Source of the DNA: a virus
Direction: 5' to 3' (one strand)
Length of the DNA stretch: 37,617 nt
IMG/VR virus record: IMGVR_UViG_3300044646_002660
Location: 1-37,617 of that record
The notes beneath the pieces were generated by a model. That model had not been told where the DNA came from. It ran no database searches and saw nothing but the letters and a program-made list of their open reading frames with translations. How positions within the stretch are numbered: position 1 is the stretch's first letter; each line of letters opens with the position of its first letter. Positions 23,212 to 29,496 of this stretch are shown here, piece after piece. A program made the translations under genes and the position numbers.

Positions 23212-24237
23212 ATGGCTTACATCACAAAAACGAGGAAGAGCGTTTATTGGGTTCTGAGGTATCGTTGCCTTGATACTGGCAAGTGGCGGGACCGCTCCAC
23301 GCGGTGTCGGCATGATGATGCCAAGCAGACTCGGGCGGCACAGCGGATGGCTGAGGAGGCGAGTGCTTTGGAGGCCAAGGTGGGGCCGGAGGCCTCGGGA
23401 GATTTCTCGGCGTGGGCGCTGGATTACATACGGCGGCACTACACGAGCGAGTCGAGCCGGAAGCGCTACGAGGCCGCGTGGATGCGGATTCTGGAGTGGG
23501 CGCGGGTGCGAGGCATACGGCATCCCGCCCATGTGCGCTACGAGCATGCCACCGATTTTTTGGAATGGCGCAAGGCTCAGGAGGCCAGCCACAATACCGC
23601 CCGCCTCGAGCTGAAGTTTCTCTCCTTCATCCTCCAAGAGGCCCTGCGTCGGGAGCTGATTCAGAAGAATCCGATTGCCCTGGCTAAAGTCCCACGCACT
23701 CCCGCAAAGGTGAAGCCGGAGTTCGATTCGGCGGATTTCAAGAAAGCGCGGGCGGCCTTCACCGCACGGAAGAGCGCGCCGTGGATGCTCACGGCCTTTG
23801 AGATTTGCGCGCATCTCGGCTGCCGCTTCCGCGAGGCCGAGCTGGCCCGCGAGGATGTGGACTTCGAGCAGCGCATCATTTGGATCACAGACTCGAAGCG
23901 CAAGCCGGGCGACCCGCGCAAGCGCTTCAGCGTCCCGTTGCCCGATTCGCTCGCCAAGCACTTGCAAGCCGTCTTTAAAAAGCGCGACCGCACCACGCCG
24001 GATCTGCGCTTTGGGGAGCATAACAGGCAGTTCAACTTGACTCTGAAGGAGGCCACCGGAGCGACATCCCACAGCCTCCGCGTCTCTTTCGTGACTCGTT
24101 GTCATCGGGCAGGCCTTAGCGAGAGCCAAGCGATGCGGCTGGTGAATCACTCCACCCGCCTTGTGCATGCGATTTATTCTCGCCTGTCCGTAGAGGATGC
24201 CCGGGCAGCGGCTGCGAAGGTCCTCCCGCCGATTTAG
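23212..24237 (+). CDS. int: Tyrosine recombinase (phage integrase, 341 aa)
   Basis: The start is the ATG at 23212 (MAYITKTRKS), with GGGAG 11 bases upstream; an upstream GTG at 23182 is less likely because it lies in an arm-type repeat. An arm-binding N-terminus (1-60) is followed by a core-binding SAM-like domain (~62-155). The catalytic domain has Arg205 (GCRFREAEL), Lys229, His287-x-x-Arg290 (HSLR), His313 and nucleophile Tyr322 (HAIYSRL), the complete family set. It catalyses site-specific integration and excision at attP immediately upstream. The only long early gene on the plus strand here, it overlaps the excisionase-like gene tail to tail. Confidence 0.93.
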   Translation: MAYITKTRKSVYWVLRYRCLDTGKWRDRSTRCRHDDAKQTRAAQRMAEEASALEAKVGPEASGDFSAWALDYIRRHYTSESSRKRYEAAWMRILEWARVRGIRHPAHVRYEHATDFLEWRKAQEASHNTARLELKFLSFILQEALRRELIQKNPIALAKVPRTPAKVKPEFDSADFKKARAAFTARKSAPWMLTAFEICAHLGCRFREAELAREDVDFEQRIIWITDSKRKPGDPRKRFSVPLPDSLAKHLQAVFKKRDRTTPDLRFGEHNRQFNLTLKEATGATSHSLRVSFVTRCHRAGLSESQAMRLVNHSTRLVHAIYSRLSVEDARAAAAKVLPPI

Positions 24238-24382
24238 CCAGGAAATCCCTCACCCACGCCACACAGGTCTTTCGACCGTGAAATGGACAGCCCTTCTTCT
24301 TGAGAAAAGCGATCTCGTTTTTCGACAGCCCGATGATCTCCACCAGTTCCACGGGGAAATGCAAAGTCCAAGGGTCTTTCAT
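24116..24382 (-). CDS. Excisionase-like DNA-binding protein (88 aa)
   Basis: The ATG at 24382 overlaps the stop of the DUF551 gene (ATGA). Residues 1-52 contain a winged-helix/MerR-like pattern (PVELVEIIGLSKNEIAFLKKKGCPFHGRKTCVAWVRDFLAK) like small recombination directionality factors and Nu1-type domains. The remaining 36 residues are read antisense to the last 122 bases of the integrase. As the last gene of the early operon, pointing at the integrase 3' end, it is a good candidate for the excision control protein. This is inferred from fold and position. Confidence 0.65.
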   Translation of the reverse strand: MKDPWTLHFPVELVEIIGLSKNEIAFLKKKGCPFHGRKTCVAWVRDFLAKSAGGPSQPLPGHPLRTGENKSHAQGGWSDSPAASLGSR

Positions 24383-24699
24383 AGCTCGGGTGGTTCGGGG
24401 AAGGGAGCCCAGTGCAGCACAGGTTCGGAGATGAGATCCGCGCTTACGAAGCGCCACTCTCCTGCTTCGCGGAAGCCCGTCCATACTTCGCCGCCTTGGA
24501 GGTGGAGGAGCACGGTCTGGTCGTCATCGGGGAGGTCTTCATCTACGCAGCGCCACTTCAGGCTCCGCTTCGAGCAGACAGCCAGGTGATCGCACAGGCG
24601 GCTCATGGTCATGATTTCACGCTCGAGGTCTTCAGCGAACTCGACCGGCACCACATGGTTGCCGCGAGCGATGTCATCCGTGCGGGGCGTGTCGCTCAT
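24379..24699 (-). CDS. DUF551-domain early protein (106 aa)
   Basis: Begins MSDTPRTDDIARGN, a start shared by many phage early proteins. Residues ~48-104 form a DUF551 domain: WRCVDEDLPDDDQTVLLHLQ, WTGFREAGEW, and a closing HWAPFPEPP. DUF551 proteins are common in prophages and their role is unknown. Both ends overlap neighbouring genes by ATGA. Confidence 0.75.
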   Translation of the reverse strand: MSDTPRTDDIARGNHVVPVEFAEDLEREIMTMSRLCDHLAVCSKRSLKWRCVDEDLPDDDQTVLLHLQGGEVWTGFREAGEWRFVSADLISEPVLHWAPFPEPPEL

Positions 24700-25358
24700 A
24701 CCTCTCCCCCCTTCTCCAAAATCATCACGCCGATGTCGGTGCGGATATTAGCCATCGGTTCGAGGAGGTCTCGGACCATGCGGAGGCGGCGGGCGTCCCA
24801 TTCGCCAGGGAATCCATCGTCCTCGCGCACTTTTTTGAGCCAGAGGTTGAATTGCATGTGGACGCCCTCGATGGTCACGAGGCCGACGCTGCGGTCGTTC
24901 GCGTTTAGGCGGGGCTTCTCTTCCTGGTCTTCGCGCACGATCTCTCCGGCCTTGATGCTGTTTTGCAACTCCACCGGCGTGAGGTTTTCGTTTCGGGCCT
25001 TTTCGAGCCAATCCTGTGCCTCGTAGGAGTCCTTGCAGAGCTTCGCGGCGACGAAGGCGTGGGCATCCGACGGCGCGGCGGGGTGCACACCATCGAGTTT
25101 CTCCAGGGCCTCGGCAGCCTTCAGGTCTTTAAATTCAAATTCCAACTGCTTCTCCGCAGATTCCACCACGGAGTCGCCGAATCGCCGCCTGCCCTCCATG
25201 CGCCAGTCGGCCATCCAGCGCAGGCTGGATCCTCGGGCCGCGTGGACATAGCGCCCGATCTGCTCCCATTCCTCTTGGGTCGGGGTGCGGGTAAATACAA
25301 GGGACCCGCGTGAAAATGTGCAGAGCCCTTCCGGTAGTGTGAGTTCGTTGTTGGTCAT
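24696..25358 (-). CDS. Early protein of unknown function (220 aa)
   Basis: A 220-residue charged protein. Residues ~100-140 (AAKLCKDSYEAQDWLEKARNENLTPVELQNSIKAGEIV) resemble the element in plasmid/phage ParB- and DUF3102-like proteins that reads 'work on LEKA..W....L'. Residues 160-215 (SVGLVTIEGVHMQFNLWLKKVRE) are helical. It overlaps DUF551 by ATGA. A DNA-binding or partition-like helper role is possible, but no family can be assigned. Confidence 0.7.
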   Translation of the reverse strand: MTNNELTLPEGLCTFSRGSLVFTRTPTQEEWEQIGRYVHAARGSSLRWMADWRMEGRRRFGDSVVESAEKQLEFEFKDLKAAEALEKLDGVHPAAPSDAHAFVAAKLCKDSYEAQDWLEKARNENLTPVELQNSIKAGEIVREDQEEKPRLNANDRSVGLVTIEGVHMQFNLWLKKVREDDGFPGEWDARRLRMVRDLLEPMANIRTDIGVMILEKGGEV

Positions 25359-25931
25359 TTATGCCTTTCGTTTTGCCCACGAGGTTTTTGCTGCTTCGCG
25401 GTAGATCTCCCGTGAGCTGGAGGCCTTGCGAAATTTGAAGACACCGATTTTGAGGAGGTCGGCCCAAGTGGTGACATAGTAGGAAATGAGCGAGCGGGTT
25501 ACGCCGAGTTCGCGGGCCACCTCGGCTTGGCTGTGGGTGCCGTTGAGTTCAGCGAGGCCGGTCGCCAGGGCGAGGGCGCGCACCAGGGCGCGGAGGTTTT
25601 TGGTCGGTTTGATGAGAAAGGAGACGATGAGGTTGAGCTGCTCGGCTTTGGCCCAGTCCACTTCGCGGGCCACGGCGACTTGGTGCCATTCCAGCACGCG
25701 GGTCGCCTCCTCGAGGCCGAGGTTCAGATTTTCGGCGAGGATCCACTCGGGCTTGTCCACATCGAAGGCATCGGGGTCGGGGAATGTCTCCAGATACTCC
25801 TCCTCCACCGTGGGCAGAGCGGCGACGGGCTCGAGGGCGGCAGATACCTCCTCGCGCTTGAGCGGCTCGAGGCCGTCGAGCCAGTTTTTGAGCAGGGCTT
25901 CCTGCTCGAGTTCTTGCGGCGTGGGCTTCAT
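25359..25931 (-). CDS. Helix-turn-helix early regulator (190 aa)
   Basis: The start is the ATG at 25931 (MKPTPQELEQEALLK) with a purine-rich GGAGGAGG just upstream. An in-frame extension to 26000 would only encode the intergenic repeat (TTEDTESTEEE) and is rejected. The C-terminal third carries an HTH (SQAEVARELGVTRSLISYYVTTW, residues ~137-160), and the acidic N-terminus (EYLETFPDPDAFDVDKPEW) precedes a hydrophobic helix pair. It is a likely DNA-binding regulator or ParB-like protein in the early operon. Target unknown. Confidence 0.75.
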   Translation of the reverse strand: MKPTPQELEQEALLKNWLDGLEPLKREEVSAALEPVAALPTVEEEYLETFPDPDAFDVDKPEWILAENLNLGLEEATRVLEWHQVAVAREVDWAKAEQLNLIVSFLIKPTKNLRALVRALALATGLAELNGTHSQAEVARELGVTRSLISYYVTTWADLLKIGVFKFRKASSSREIYREAAKTSWAKRKA

Positions 25932-25933
25932 TC

Positions 25934-25970
25934 CCTCCTCCTCCGTGCTCTCTGTGTCCTCTGTGGTTAA
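25934..25970 (-). repeat. TTAACCACAGAGG-type extragenic repeat serving as leader
   Basis: The 35-base gap between two early genes reads TTAACCACAGAGGACACAG and on to GGAGGAGGAGGG on the minus strand. The TAA is the stop of the 62-aa gene and the 3' end is the Shine-Dalgarno of the next. Strings of this form are widespread as extragenic repeats in many bacterial genomes from memory; a search would be needed to confirm. Confidence 0.6.
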
Positions 25971-26155
25971 TCCCTGAGCTGCTTGCGCAACTCGGCACAC
26001 GCCTCAGCCACTTCCTCCGGTGTGCACCAGCGGTCGCCGGCGGGGGGCTGCGGGGGCCATGTTTCGCGTTTCGGCGGGGTGGATGGCCTGCGGGCGAGGC
26101 GGTCCACGGCGGCGAGGTGACGGCGGGCGGCGGCGAGGTGGGCGGAAAGAGTCAT
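25967..26155 (-). CDS. Small early protein (62 aa)
   Basis: Starts MTLSAHLAAARRHLAAVDRLARR at 26155; longer in-frame versions would read through the preceding gene. It is an arginine-rich helix followed by a proline-rich middle and a helical end (CTPEEVAEACAELRKQLRD). No family is recognised. It is part of the run of tightly packed small genes of the early operon. Confidence 0.55.
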   Translation of the reverse strand: MTLSAHLAAARRHLAAVDRLARRPSTPPKRETWPPQPPAGDRWCTPEEVAEACAELRKQLRD

Positions 26156-26162
26156 AAAGTTT

Positions 26163-26360
26163 TTAGTTTTCAGTGGGTGGCTGTGTGGTGGCGGCGGCCC
26201 AGCGGAGTGCCACGGTGGCGCGCAGGGCGTGGGCGAAGCACTCGTGGCAGAGCGGGCCGAGATCGCGGTCTTGCAGATCGGCCAGTGTGTGACCGTCGCC
26301 ATCGCCACAGATGTTGCAGAGGGTGCCTTGCTGGCACTCGGGCAGGTCGATGAGGTTCAT
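26163..26360 (-). CDS. Small zinc-ribbon-like protein (65 aa)
   Basis: Starts MNLIDLPECQQG at 26360, where the ATG overlaps the previous stop (TAATG). Two cysteine pairs, CNICGDGDGH and PLCHECF, spaced about 20 residues apart, suggest a small zinc-binding domain of the kind found in phage host-takeover proteins. The C-terminus is alanine-rich. The partner is unknown. Confidence 0.65.
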   Translation of the reverse strand: MNLIDLPECQQGTLCNICGDGDGHTLADLQDRDLGPLCHECFAHALRATVALRWAAATTQPPTEN

Positions 26361-26509
26361 TAGTCTTGGTCCTCCCATTCCTGCCAGCGGCGGCGGCGTT
26401 CTTGGTGGTCTCGGATGTCGGAGTGCATGCTCTCGCGTCCGAGGTAGTAGCAGGCGATGCAGGAGCCCAGCGTGATGGCCGCAATGCACAGGGCGAGACC
26501 GGCGCTCAT
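26360..26509 (-). CDS. Single-helix membrane peptide (49 aa)
   Basis: Starts MSAGLALCIAAITLGSCIACYYLGRE at 26509; this start overlaps the previous gene by ATGA. Residues 4-23 are one hydrophobic helix, followed by a highly charged tail (DIRDHQERRRRWQEWEDQD). No signal peptidase site is evident. A small membrane-anchored early protein, possibly involved in exclusion; unknown. Confidence 0.6.
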   Translation of the reverse strand: MSAGLALCIAAITLGSCIACYYLGRESMHSDIRDHQERRRRWQEWEDQD

Positions 26510-26769
26510 TTGGAGGCCTCCTTTTTTGCTTGGAGGTTCACCGTGAGCTTGTTTCGGCCTACAGGACGCACCTCGGCCAACATTTGAACGATTAACCAAC
26601 TTCCTGACCAATCGTCGTCTCGGTCAGCCAGAGGGATGTCGCACATATTCCAGACCTCCTCAAAATCGCGTCGGATATGCGCCTCGGCAGCGGCCCTGGT
26701 CTCGAATGGCCCACGAACTTCCTTCATTTTTGCGTCACCCGAATCGGTTTCGATGATCCAATATCTCAT
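26506..26769 (-). CDS. Early protein of unknown function (87 aa)
   Basis: Starts MRYWIIETDSGDAKMKEVRGPFETRAAAEAHIRRDFEE at 26769, overlapping the previous stop (ATGA). This beta-strand plus helix start (a signal-like 'FETRAAAEAHI' helix) is typical of small phage proteins such as DUF-type accessory factors. It ends with a lysine-rich tail. No specific family is recognised. Confidence 0.6.
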   Translation of the reverse strand: MRYWIIETDSGDAKMKEVRGPFETRAAAEAHIRRDFEEVWNMCDIPLADRDDDWSGSWLIVQMLAEVRPVGRNKLTVNLQAKKEASK

Positions 26770-26885
26770 CGGGCGAGCCTCCAGGTTGCCCATGCGAGGC
26801 CGAGGAGCGGCAGCACAGTGGTGAGGTATTGGATGAAATAGCCGAGCGAGCGGCATACGGCTGCGGGGTCGTTGAGGTCGATCAT
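26766..26885 (-). CDS. Very small membrane peptide (39 aa)
   Basis: MIDLNDPAAVCRSLGYFIQYL, then a hydrophobic TVLPLLGLAWATW segment. The ATG at 26885 and the stop at 26766 overlap neighbouring genes by ATGA. The short length makes it uncertain; the perfect coupling at both ends and a single transmembrane helix support it. Confidence 0.55.
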   Translation of the reverse strand: MIDLNDPAAVCRSLGYFIQYLTTVLPLLGLAWATWRLAR

Positions 26886-27037
26886 AGGTTGAGAAGTGAG
26901 ATGTGGATGGCTGGAATGCCGTGCTGGAGGAAAAAGCGGGTCTTTGCGGAGCTGAAGCCAGCGCACCGCAGGAGGGTGCGGATCTGGCCGCGCACAGGGT
27001 CGAGGCCCTCGCAGAGGTAGAGGCGGGGGTGTTTCAT
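26882..27037 (-). CDS. Small basic protein (51 aa)
   Basis: Starts MKHPRLYLCEGLDPVRGQIRTLLRCAGFSS at 27037, overlapping the Bro-N stop (ATGA). It has two cysteines and basic residues, and ends ISLLNL. It belongs to the chain of coupled early genes. No function can be assigned. Confidence 0.55.
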   Translation of the reverse strand: MKHPRLYLCEGLDPVRGQIRTLLRCAGFSSAKTRFFLQHGIPAIHISLLNL

Positions 27038-27816
27038 TCGGGTTGAGCGAGTTGGGTGAGAGTGAAGACGCGGGAGCGGTTCTTGCCGTGGCGTTGAAAA
27101 AGGATGCCGTCGAAGGCCTTGCTGCACTGCCGGTCACAGAGCAGGCCGAAGCGGGAGGCGATGGAGGGGCTCAGGATCGTCTTGGTCTTGAGCCATGTGG
27201 AGAAGAGGCCCTCGGCCACGGCCACTTGCCGCATCTCCAGGCTGCTCCACTCCTTGTCCTGGTCGCGGCTCCAGAGTGCGGCCACGAGAGCGGAAAATTC
27301 CTTGTGCTCCCCGTCCAGCACCTCGAGCGCTTGGGTGGTCTCGGTGGCTTGGCCCAGCTTCCAGCCATTGCGGTAGTATTGGCCCACGAGCCCTGCCATG
27401 GCCGTGGCCTTCTCCACCGACATGCGGCCCTCGTAGAGATCGCAGATCGCCAGTTCCAGCACCTGCTGGATGCGGCCGATGCCGGTGAGCACCGCATACC
27501 CGCCCGTGCGCCGGATCGCTGGCAGCACCTCGCCAGTCACCCACTTACGGAAAGCCTTCGCCTCCGGCTTGCGGGATTTGAAGATTAAGGCATACAGGCC
27601 GGACTCGGAAATCGTCTGAATCTTTTGAGCCCCGCCAAGGGTGTCGGCAATAGCGACACCCTTTTCATCATCTTCGAGCCCTTGCACAGCATCGCGGTGG
27701 TTTGAAATATCCAAAGCACGGCAGACATCGGCGGCGACGAACCATGTTTGCCCCGCGCGATCCATGGCTCGAACAGGCGTGCTCTTGAAATCAAATGTCT
27801 GGATTTCGCCTTTCAT
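27034..27816 (-). CDS. Bro-N antirepressor (260 aa)
   Basis: Residues 5-105 form a BRO-N domain: VRAMDRAGQTWFVAADVCRAL, NHRDAV..L.DDEKGV, TISESGLYALIFKSRKPEAKAFRKWVTGEVLPAIR. Residues ~110-260 form a second, Ant-type domain (KATAMAGLVGQYYRNGW, a basic end VFTLTQL). Antirepressors of this kind bind phage repressors and promote the lytic cycle; here the targets may be the RHH regulators at 28.3-29.0 kb. It overlaps genes at both ends by ATGA. Confidence 0.85.
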   Translation of the reverse strand: MKGEIQTFDFKSTPVRAMDRAGQTWFVAADVCRALDISNHRDAVQGLEDDEKGVAIADTLGGAQKIQTISESGLYALIFKSRKPEAKAFRKWVTGEVLPAIRRTGGYAVLTGIGRIQQVLELAICDLYEGRMSVEKATAMAGLVGQYYRNGWKLGQATETTQALEVLDGEHKEFSALVAALWSRDQDKEWSSLEMRQVAVAEGLFSTWLKTKTILSPSIASRFGLLCDRQCSKAFDGILFQRHGKNRSRVFTLTQLAQPE

Positions 27817-28274
27817 GCCAGCCCCCTTTCCCGGATGCGGTCGGCAGACACCACGGCCCCGTTGCTGAGCTTGGCCGCTTCGCCCACGATCCGCACGATG
27901 CGCGCTTGCAGTGACGAGGCTTGACCTACTGGGCGGTAGGTGATGACATCGCCCACCCTATGCCCACCAGCGATCCTCTCATCACGGCCCTCGATAACCT
28001 TGCCAAGAGCAATAAAGACTCCGCCCAAGCCATCGCGGATTCTTTGAAGGACGTGGCCAGCGCCTTGCGCAGCCTGGGAAATGGCAACCAACACGCCCCA
28101 GGAGCCATTGAGTTTGTCGGCATGGCCCTCCGTGACGGGCTCAGCTCCATTTCCTCCGCGCTGCAAGAGCGGGAGTGAATGACCAAGGGTGTCGGCATTA
28201 CCGACGCCATAGTTATGAGACCTGTGTTCAGTATTACTGAACTCAGGGGATTGTTTGGAGGTTTTCTCGTTCAT
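27813..28274 (-). CDS. Early protein, N-terminus uncertain (up to 153 aa)
   Basis: The frame is open from ATG 28274 (leader TAACCCAAAAAAAACGAG, as at other genes here) to a TGA overlapping Bro-N. The last ~47 residues (VGDVITYRPVGQ, RIVRIVGEAAKLSNG, SADRIRERGL) look like a real small beta-domain. The glycine-rich middle is what the antisense of an alanine-rich gene would give, and a plausible plus-strand gene lies there. An alternative is a 47-aa gene starting at a GTG at 27956. The C-terminal part is well supported; the full length is not. Confidence 0.5.
   Translation of the reverse strand: MNEKTSKQSPEFSNTEHRSHNYGVGNADTLGHSLPLLQRGGNGAEPVTEGHADKLNGSWGVLVAISQAAQGAGHVLQRIRDGLGGVFIALGKVIEGRDERIAGGHRVGDVITYRPVGQASSLQARIVRIVGEAAKLSNGAVVSADRIRERGLA
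27960..28178 (+). CDS. Possible antisense helical protein (72 aa)
   Basis: A 72-residue frame starting MPTSDPLITALDNLAKSNKDSA with an amphipathic helix pattern, then AIADSLKDVASALRSL and FVGMALRDGLSSISSAL. Codon third positions are strongly C/G, like confident genes here. It is opposite the 153-aa minus frame and lies four bases from the alternative GTG at 27956. No obvious Shine-Dalgarno sequence. It may be a real plus-strand gene or an accident of high GC. Confidence 0.4.
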   Translation: MPTSDPLITALDNLAKSNKDSAQAIADSLKDVASALRSLGNGNQHAPGAIEFVGMALRDGLSSISSALQERE

Positions 28275-28294
28275 TGTTTCTCGTTTTTTTTGGG

Positions 28295-28477
28295 TTAGGC
28301 GGGGCTGCTGCTATCCGCCGTATCGTCGCGCAGCGAGGCTGTGTCGCGGCGAACGAGGTCACGGAGGTATTCAGAAAGGCTGCTGTAAGTTCCTTCGATT
28401 CTTTGGAGCGCTTGCTCGTGAAGTTCGGGTGGAATTCGAAATCCTATGAACGGATTGGTTTCGTTTTTGTCGCTCAT
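28295..28477 (-). CDS. Ribbon-helix-helix regulator A (60 aa)
   Basis: Starts MSDKNETNPFIGFRIPPELHEQALQRIEGTYSSLSEYLRDLVRRD at 28477. The strand (FIGFRI), helix and second helix (SLSEYLRDLV) match the Arc/MetJ RHH fold. The 32-bp perfect-arm palindrome at 28478-28509 ends at the start codon, so autoregulation is very likely. It is paralogous to the plus-strand RHH protein at 28679 (shared F.GFR.....L.EQ...R). The two are divergent across the immunity intergenic region, as P22 Arc/Mnt-type control would be. Confidence 0.8.
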   Translation of the reverse strand: MSDKNETNPFIGFRIPPELHEQALQRIEGTYSSLSEYLRDLVRRDTASLRDDTADSSSPA

Positions 28478-28509
28478 GTGAGCACACTTTATTTTCAAAG
28501 TGTGCTCAC
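28478..28509. promoter_or_regulatory. 32-bp palindromic operator at RHH gene A
   Basis: GTGAGCACACTTT / AAAGTGTGCTCAC: perfect 13-base arms, 6-base spacer (ATTTTC), ending at the start codon of RHH gene A. A weak minus promoter (TTGATT, 18 bases, GAAAAT) would overlap the palindrome. A half-symmetric GGTGAACACC lies at 28538-28547. The palindrome is seen directly; the protein bound is inferred. Confidence 0.7.
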
Positions 28510-28658
28510 TTTGCAATCAAAAATTTTCATTCTATGGGGTGAACACCTAAGAAAATTGTTTTTTTCACTTGACACCCGCATGGACAAACGATCTGCGGGC
28601 GAATTTATTTTTCAAAGCATTTGCTTTTGATAAATAAAATTTGCGATTTGAGTGCGCC

Positions 28659-28677
28659 TGTTAAATTATTTTTAACA
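28659..28677. promoter_or_regulatory. Inverted repeat abutting RHH gene B
   Basis: TGTTAAA / TTTAACA around a TTATT spacer, ending one base before the ATG of the plus-strand RHH gene. The surroundings (28550-28680) are AT-rich with a possible -10 (TAAATA). It is a second candidate operator in the 201-base divergent region, mirror-placed to the 32-bp palindrome. Confidence 0.5.
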
Positions 28678-28678
28678 T

Positions 28679-29011
28679 ATGAGCGCAGAAGAAAAATTTG
28701 TAGGCTTTCGGGCCAATCCAACCCTTGTTGAACAAATCAAAAAGCGTGCCAAGTCAGAGCACCGAAGCCTTGCAGCCCATATGAGGTGGCTTGTAGAGCA
28801 GGATTTGTGGCAAAACAATATGCCCACACTCATGGCCGCAGAGACCCCCGAGAGCGTTGACTTGCCACAGGACAAGACTCAGGGAAAATACCAGACTGCC
28901 GCAGCGACGAAGGCGGCAGAGCGTGCTGGTGTCAAGACTATCAGGCCATCGAAGAGTTTCGATGGTTCGTCCTCAACAGCTACGACGGGCAACTCCCACC
29001 AGGTTGGGTAG
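28679..29011 (+). CDS. Ribbon-helix-helix regulator B (110 aa)
   Basis: Residues 1-45 (EKFVGFRANPTLVEQIKKRAKSEHRSLAAHMRWLVEQDL) fit the RHH pattern (strand, helix A, helix B) and resemble RHH regulator A. Residues 46-110 are a flexible, basic and serine-rich tail (AAATKAAERAGVKTIRPSKSF). There is no Shine-Dalgarno sequence; the inverted repeat 28659-28677 abuts the ATG. It is the first gene of the plus-strand immunity operon and may be the lysogenic repressor, with A as the opposing switch protein. No HTH repressor of the CI type is visible anywhere in the window. Confidence 0.75.
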   Translation: MSAEEKFVGFRANPTLVEQIKKRAKSEHRSLAAHMRWLVEQDLWQNNMPTLMAAETPESVDLPQDKTQGKYQTAAATKAAERAGVKTIRPSKSFDGSSSTATTGNSHQVG

Positions 29012-29059
29012 CGGAAGTGCATGACTTAACGCAGCACATGGAATAAAAGCCCCTTTTTT

Positions 29060-29362
29060 ATGAACGAACAAAAACAACAATATCTCCTGCGCATCCGCTC
29101 CCAGAGCGCGTATCCGTGGATTCGTCGCCTTGCCAATTTAGTCGCGCTTGGGCTTTACACTTTAGCCTTCATGCTATCAGCGTTGTCTATTGTGGTAGGC
29201 GCGCTCACCGCAAAAGGAACCTTGTTTTTGCCGATCGTGCTTTCGACTTTGGTTGTTTCGATTTTTTTAATCGTAGCCGGGCGAGTTTATAAAGAAGCCT
29301 CGATCTTGCTGGCCGACATCGCGGATTCCGTCACGGATCTGAACTGCCGCTACGAGCAGTAA
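29060..29362 (+). CDS. Two-helix membrane protein of the immunity operon (100 aa)
   Basis: Two hydrophobic segments, residues 25-48 (ANLVALGLYTLAFMLSALSI) and 54-74 (LFLPIVLSTLVVSIFLIVAG), follow a basic N-terminus and precede an acidic helix (YKEASILLADIADSVTDL). No signal peptide. It is downstream of RHH gene B and upstream of the structured RNA. A superinfection-exclusion or other lysogenic-conversion role fits the position but is unproven. No Shine-Dalgarno is visible. Confidence 0.6.
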   Translation: MNEQKQQYLLRIRSQSAYPWIRRLANLVALGLYTLAFMLSALSIVVGALTAKGTLFLPIVLSTLVVSIFLIVAGRVYKEASILLADIADSVTDLNCRYEQ

Positions 29363-29365
29363 AAA

Positions 29366-29479
29366 CCACGGGAGGCCCTGCTTCTATGCGGTTCCAGAGC
29401 TGGAGACTTGTCTGACCAGAGCGCGACCCGCGCTTCCGCCGCATTCCCACTTTATTGCTCCCGTGGCGTGATTTTTTTT
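29366..29479 (+). ncRNA. Candidate ~100-nt multi-helix RNA with 3' U-tract
   Basis: A 9-bp closing stem (29366-29374 CCACGGGAG with 29458-29466 CTCCCGTGG) encloses a 6-bp stem (29386-29391 with 29439-29444), a bulged hairpin (CTGGAGA 400-406 with TCT 411-413 and CCAG 416-419), and AGCGCG-ACC-CGCGCT (29420-29434). An oligo-T run follows at 29472-29479. Pairings are perfect at each arm. No coding frame of quality lies here. It is on the plus strand between two plus-strand genes; a regulatory or antisense RNA or an elaborate terminator are the options. Confidence 0.55.
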
Positions 29480-29496
29480 AGATATGTCGCTTTGTC

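Noticed and set aside
24383-24484. Upstream in-frame extension of the 88-aa excisionase-like gene (start 24484)
   Set aside because: It lies within the DUF551 gene, reads as low-complexity arginine-rich shadow, and the coupled ATG at 24382 is preferable.
25932-26000. Longer start for the 190-aa HTH protein at 26000
   Set aside because: The extra 23 residues are translation of the extragenic repeat and would overlap the previous gene.
28569-28597. TTGACA at 28569 as a plus-strand -35 box
   Set aside because: No -10 element follows at 16-18 bases.
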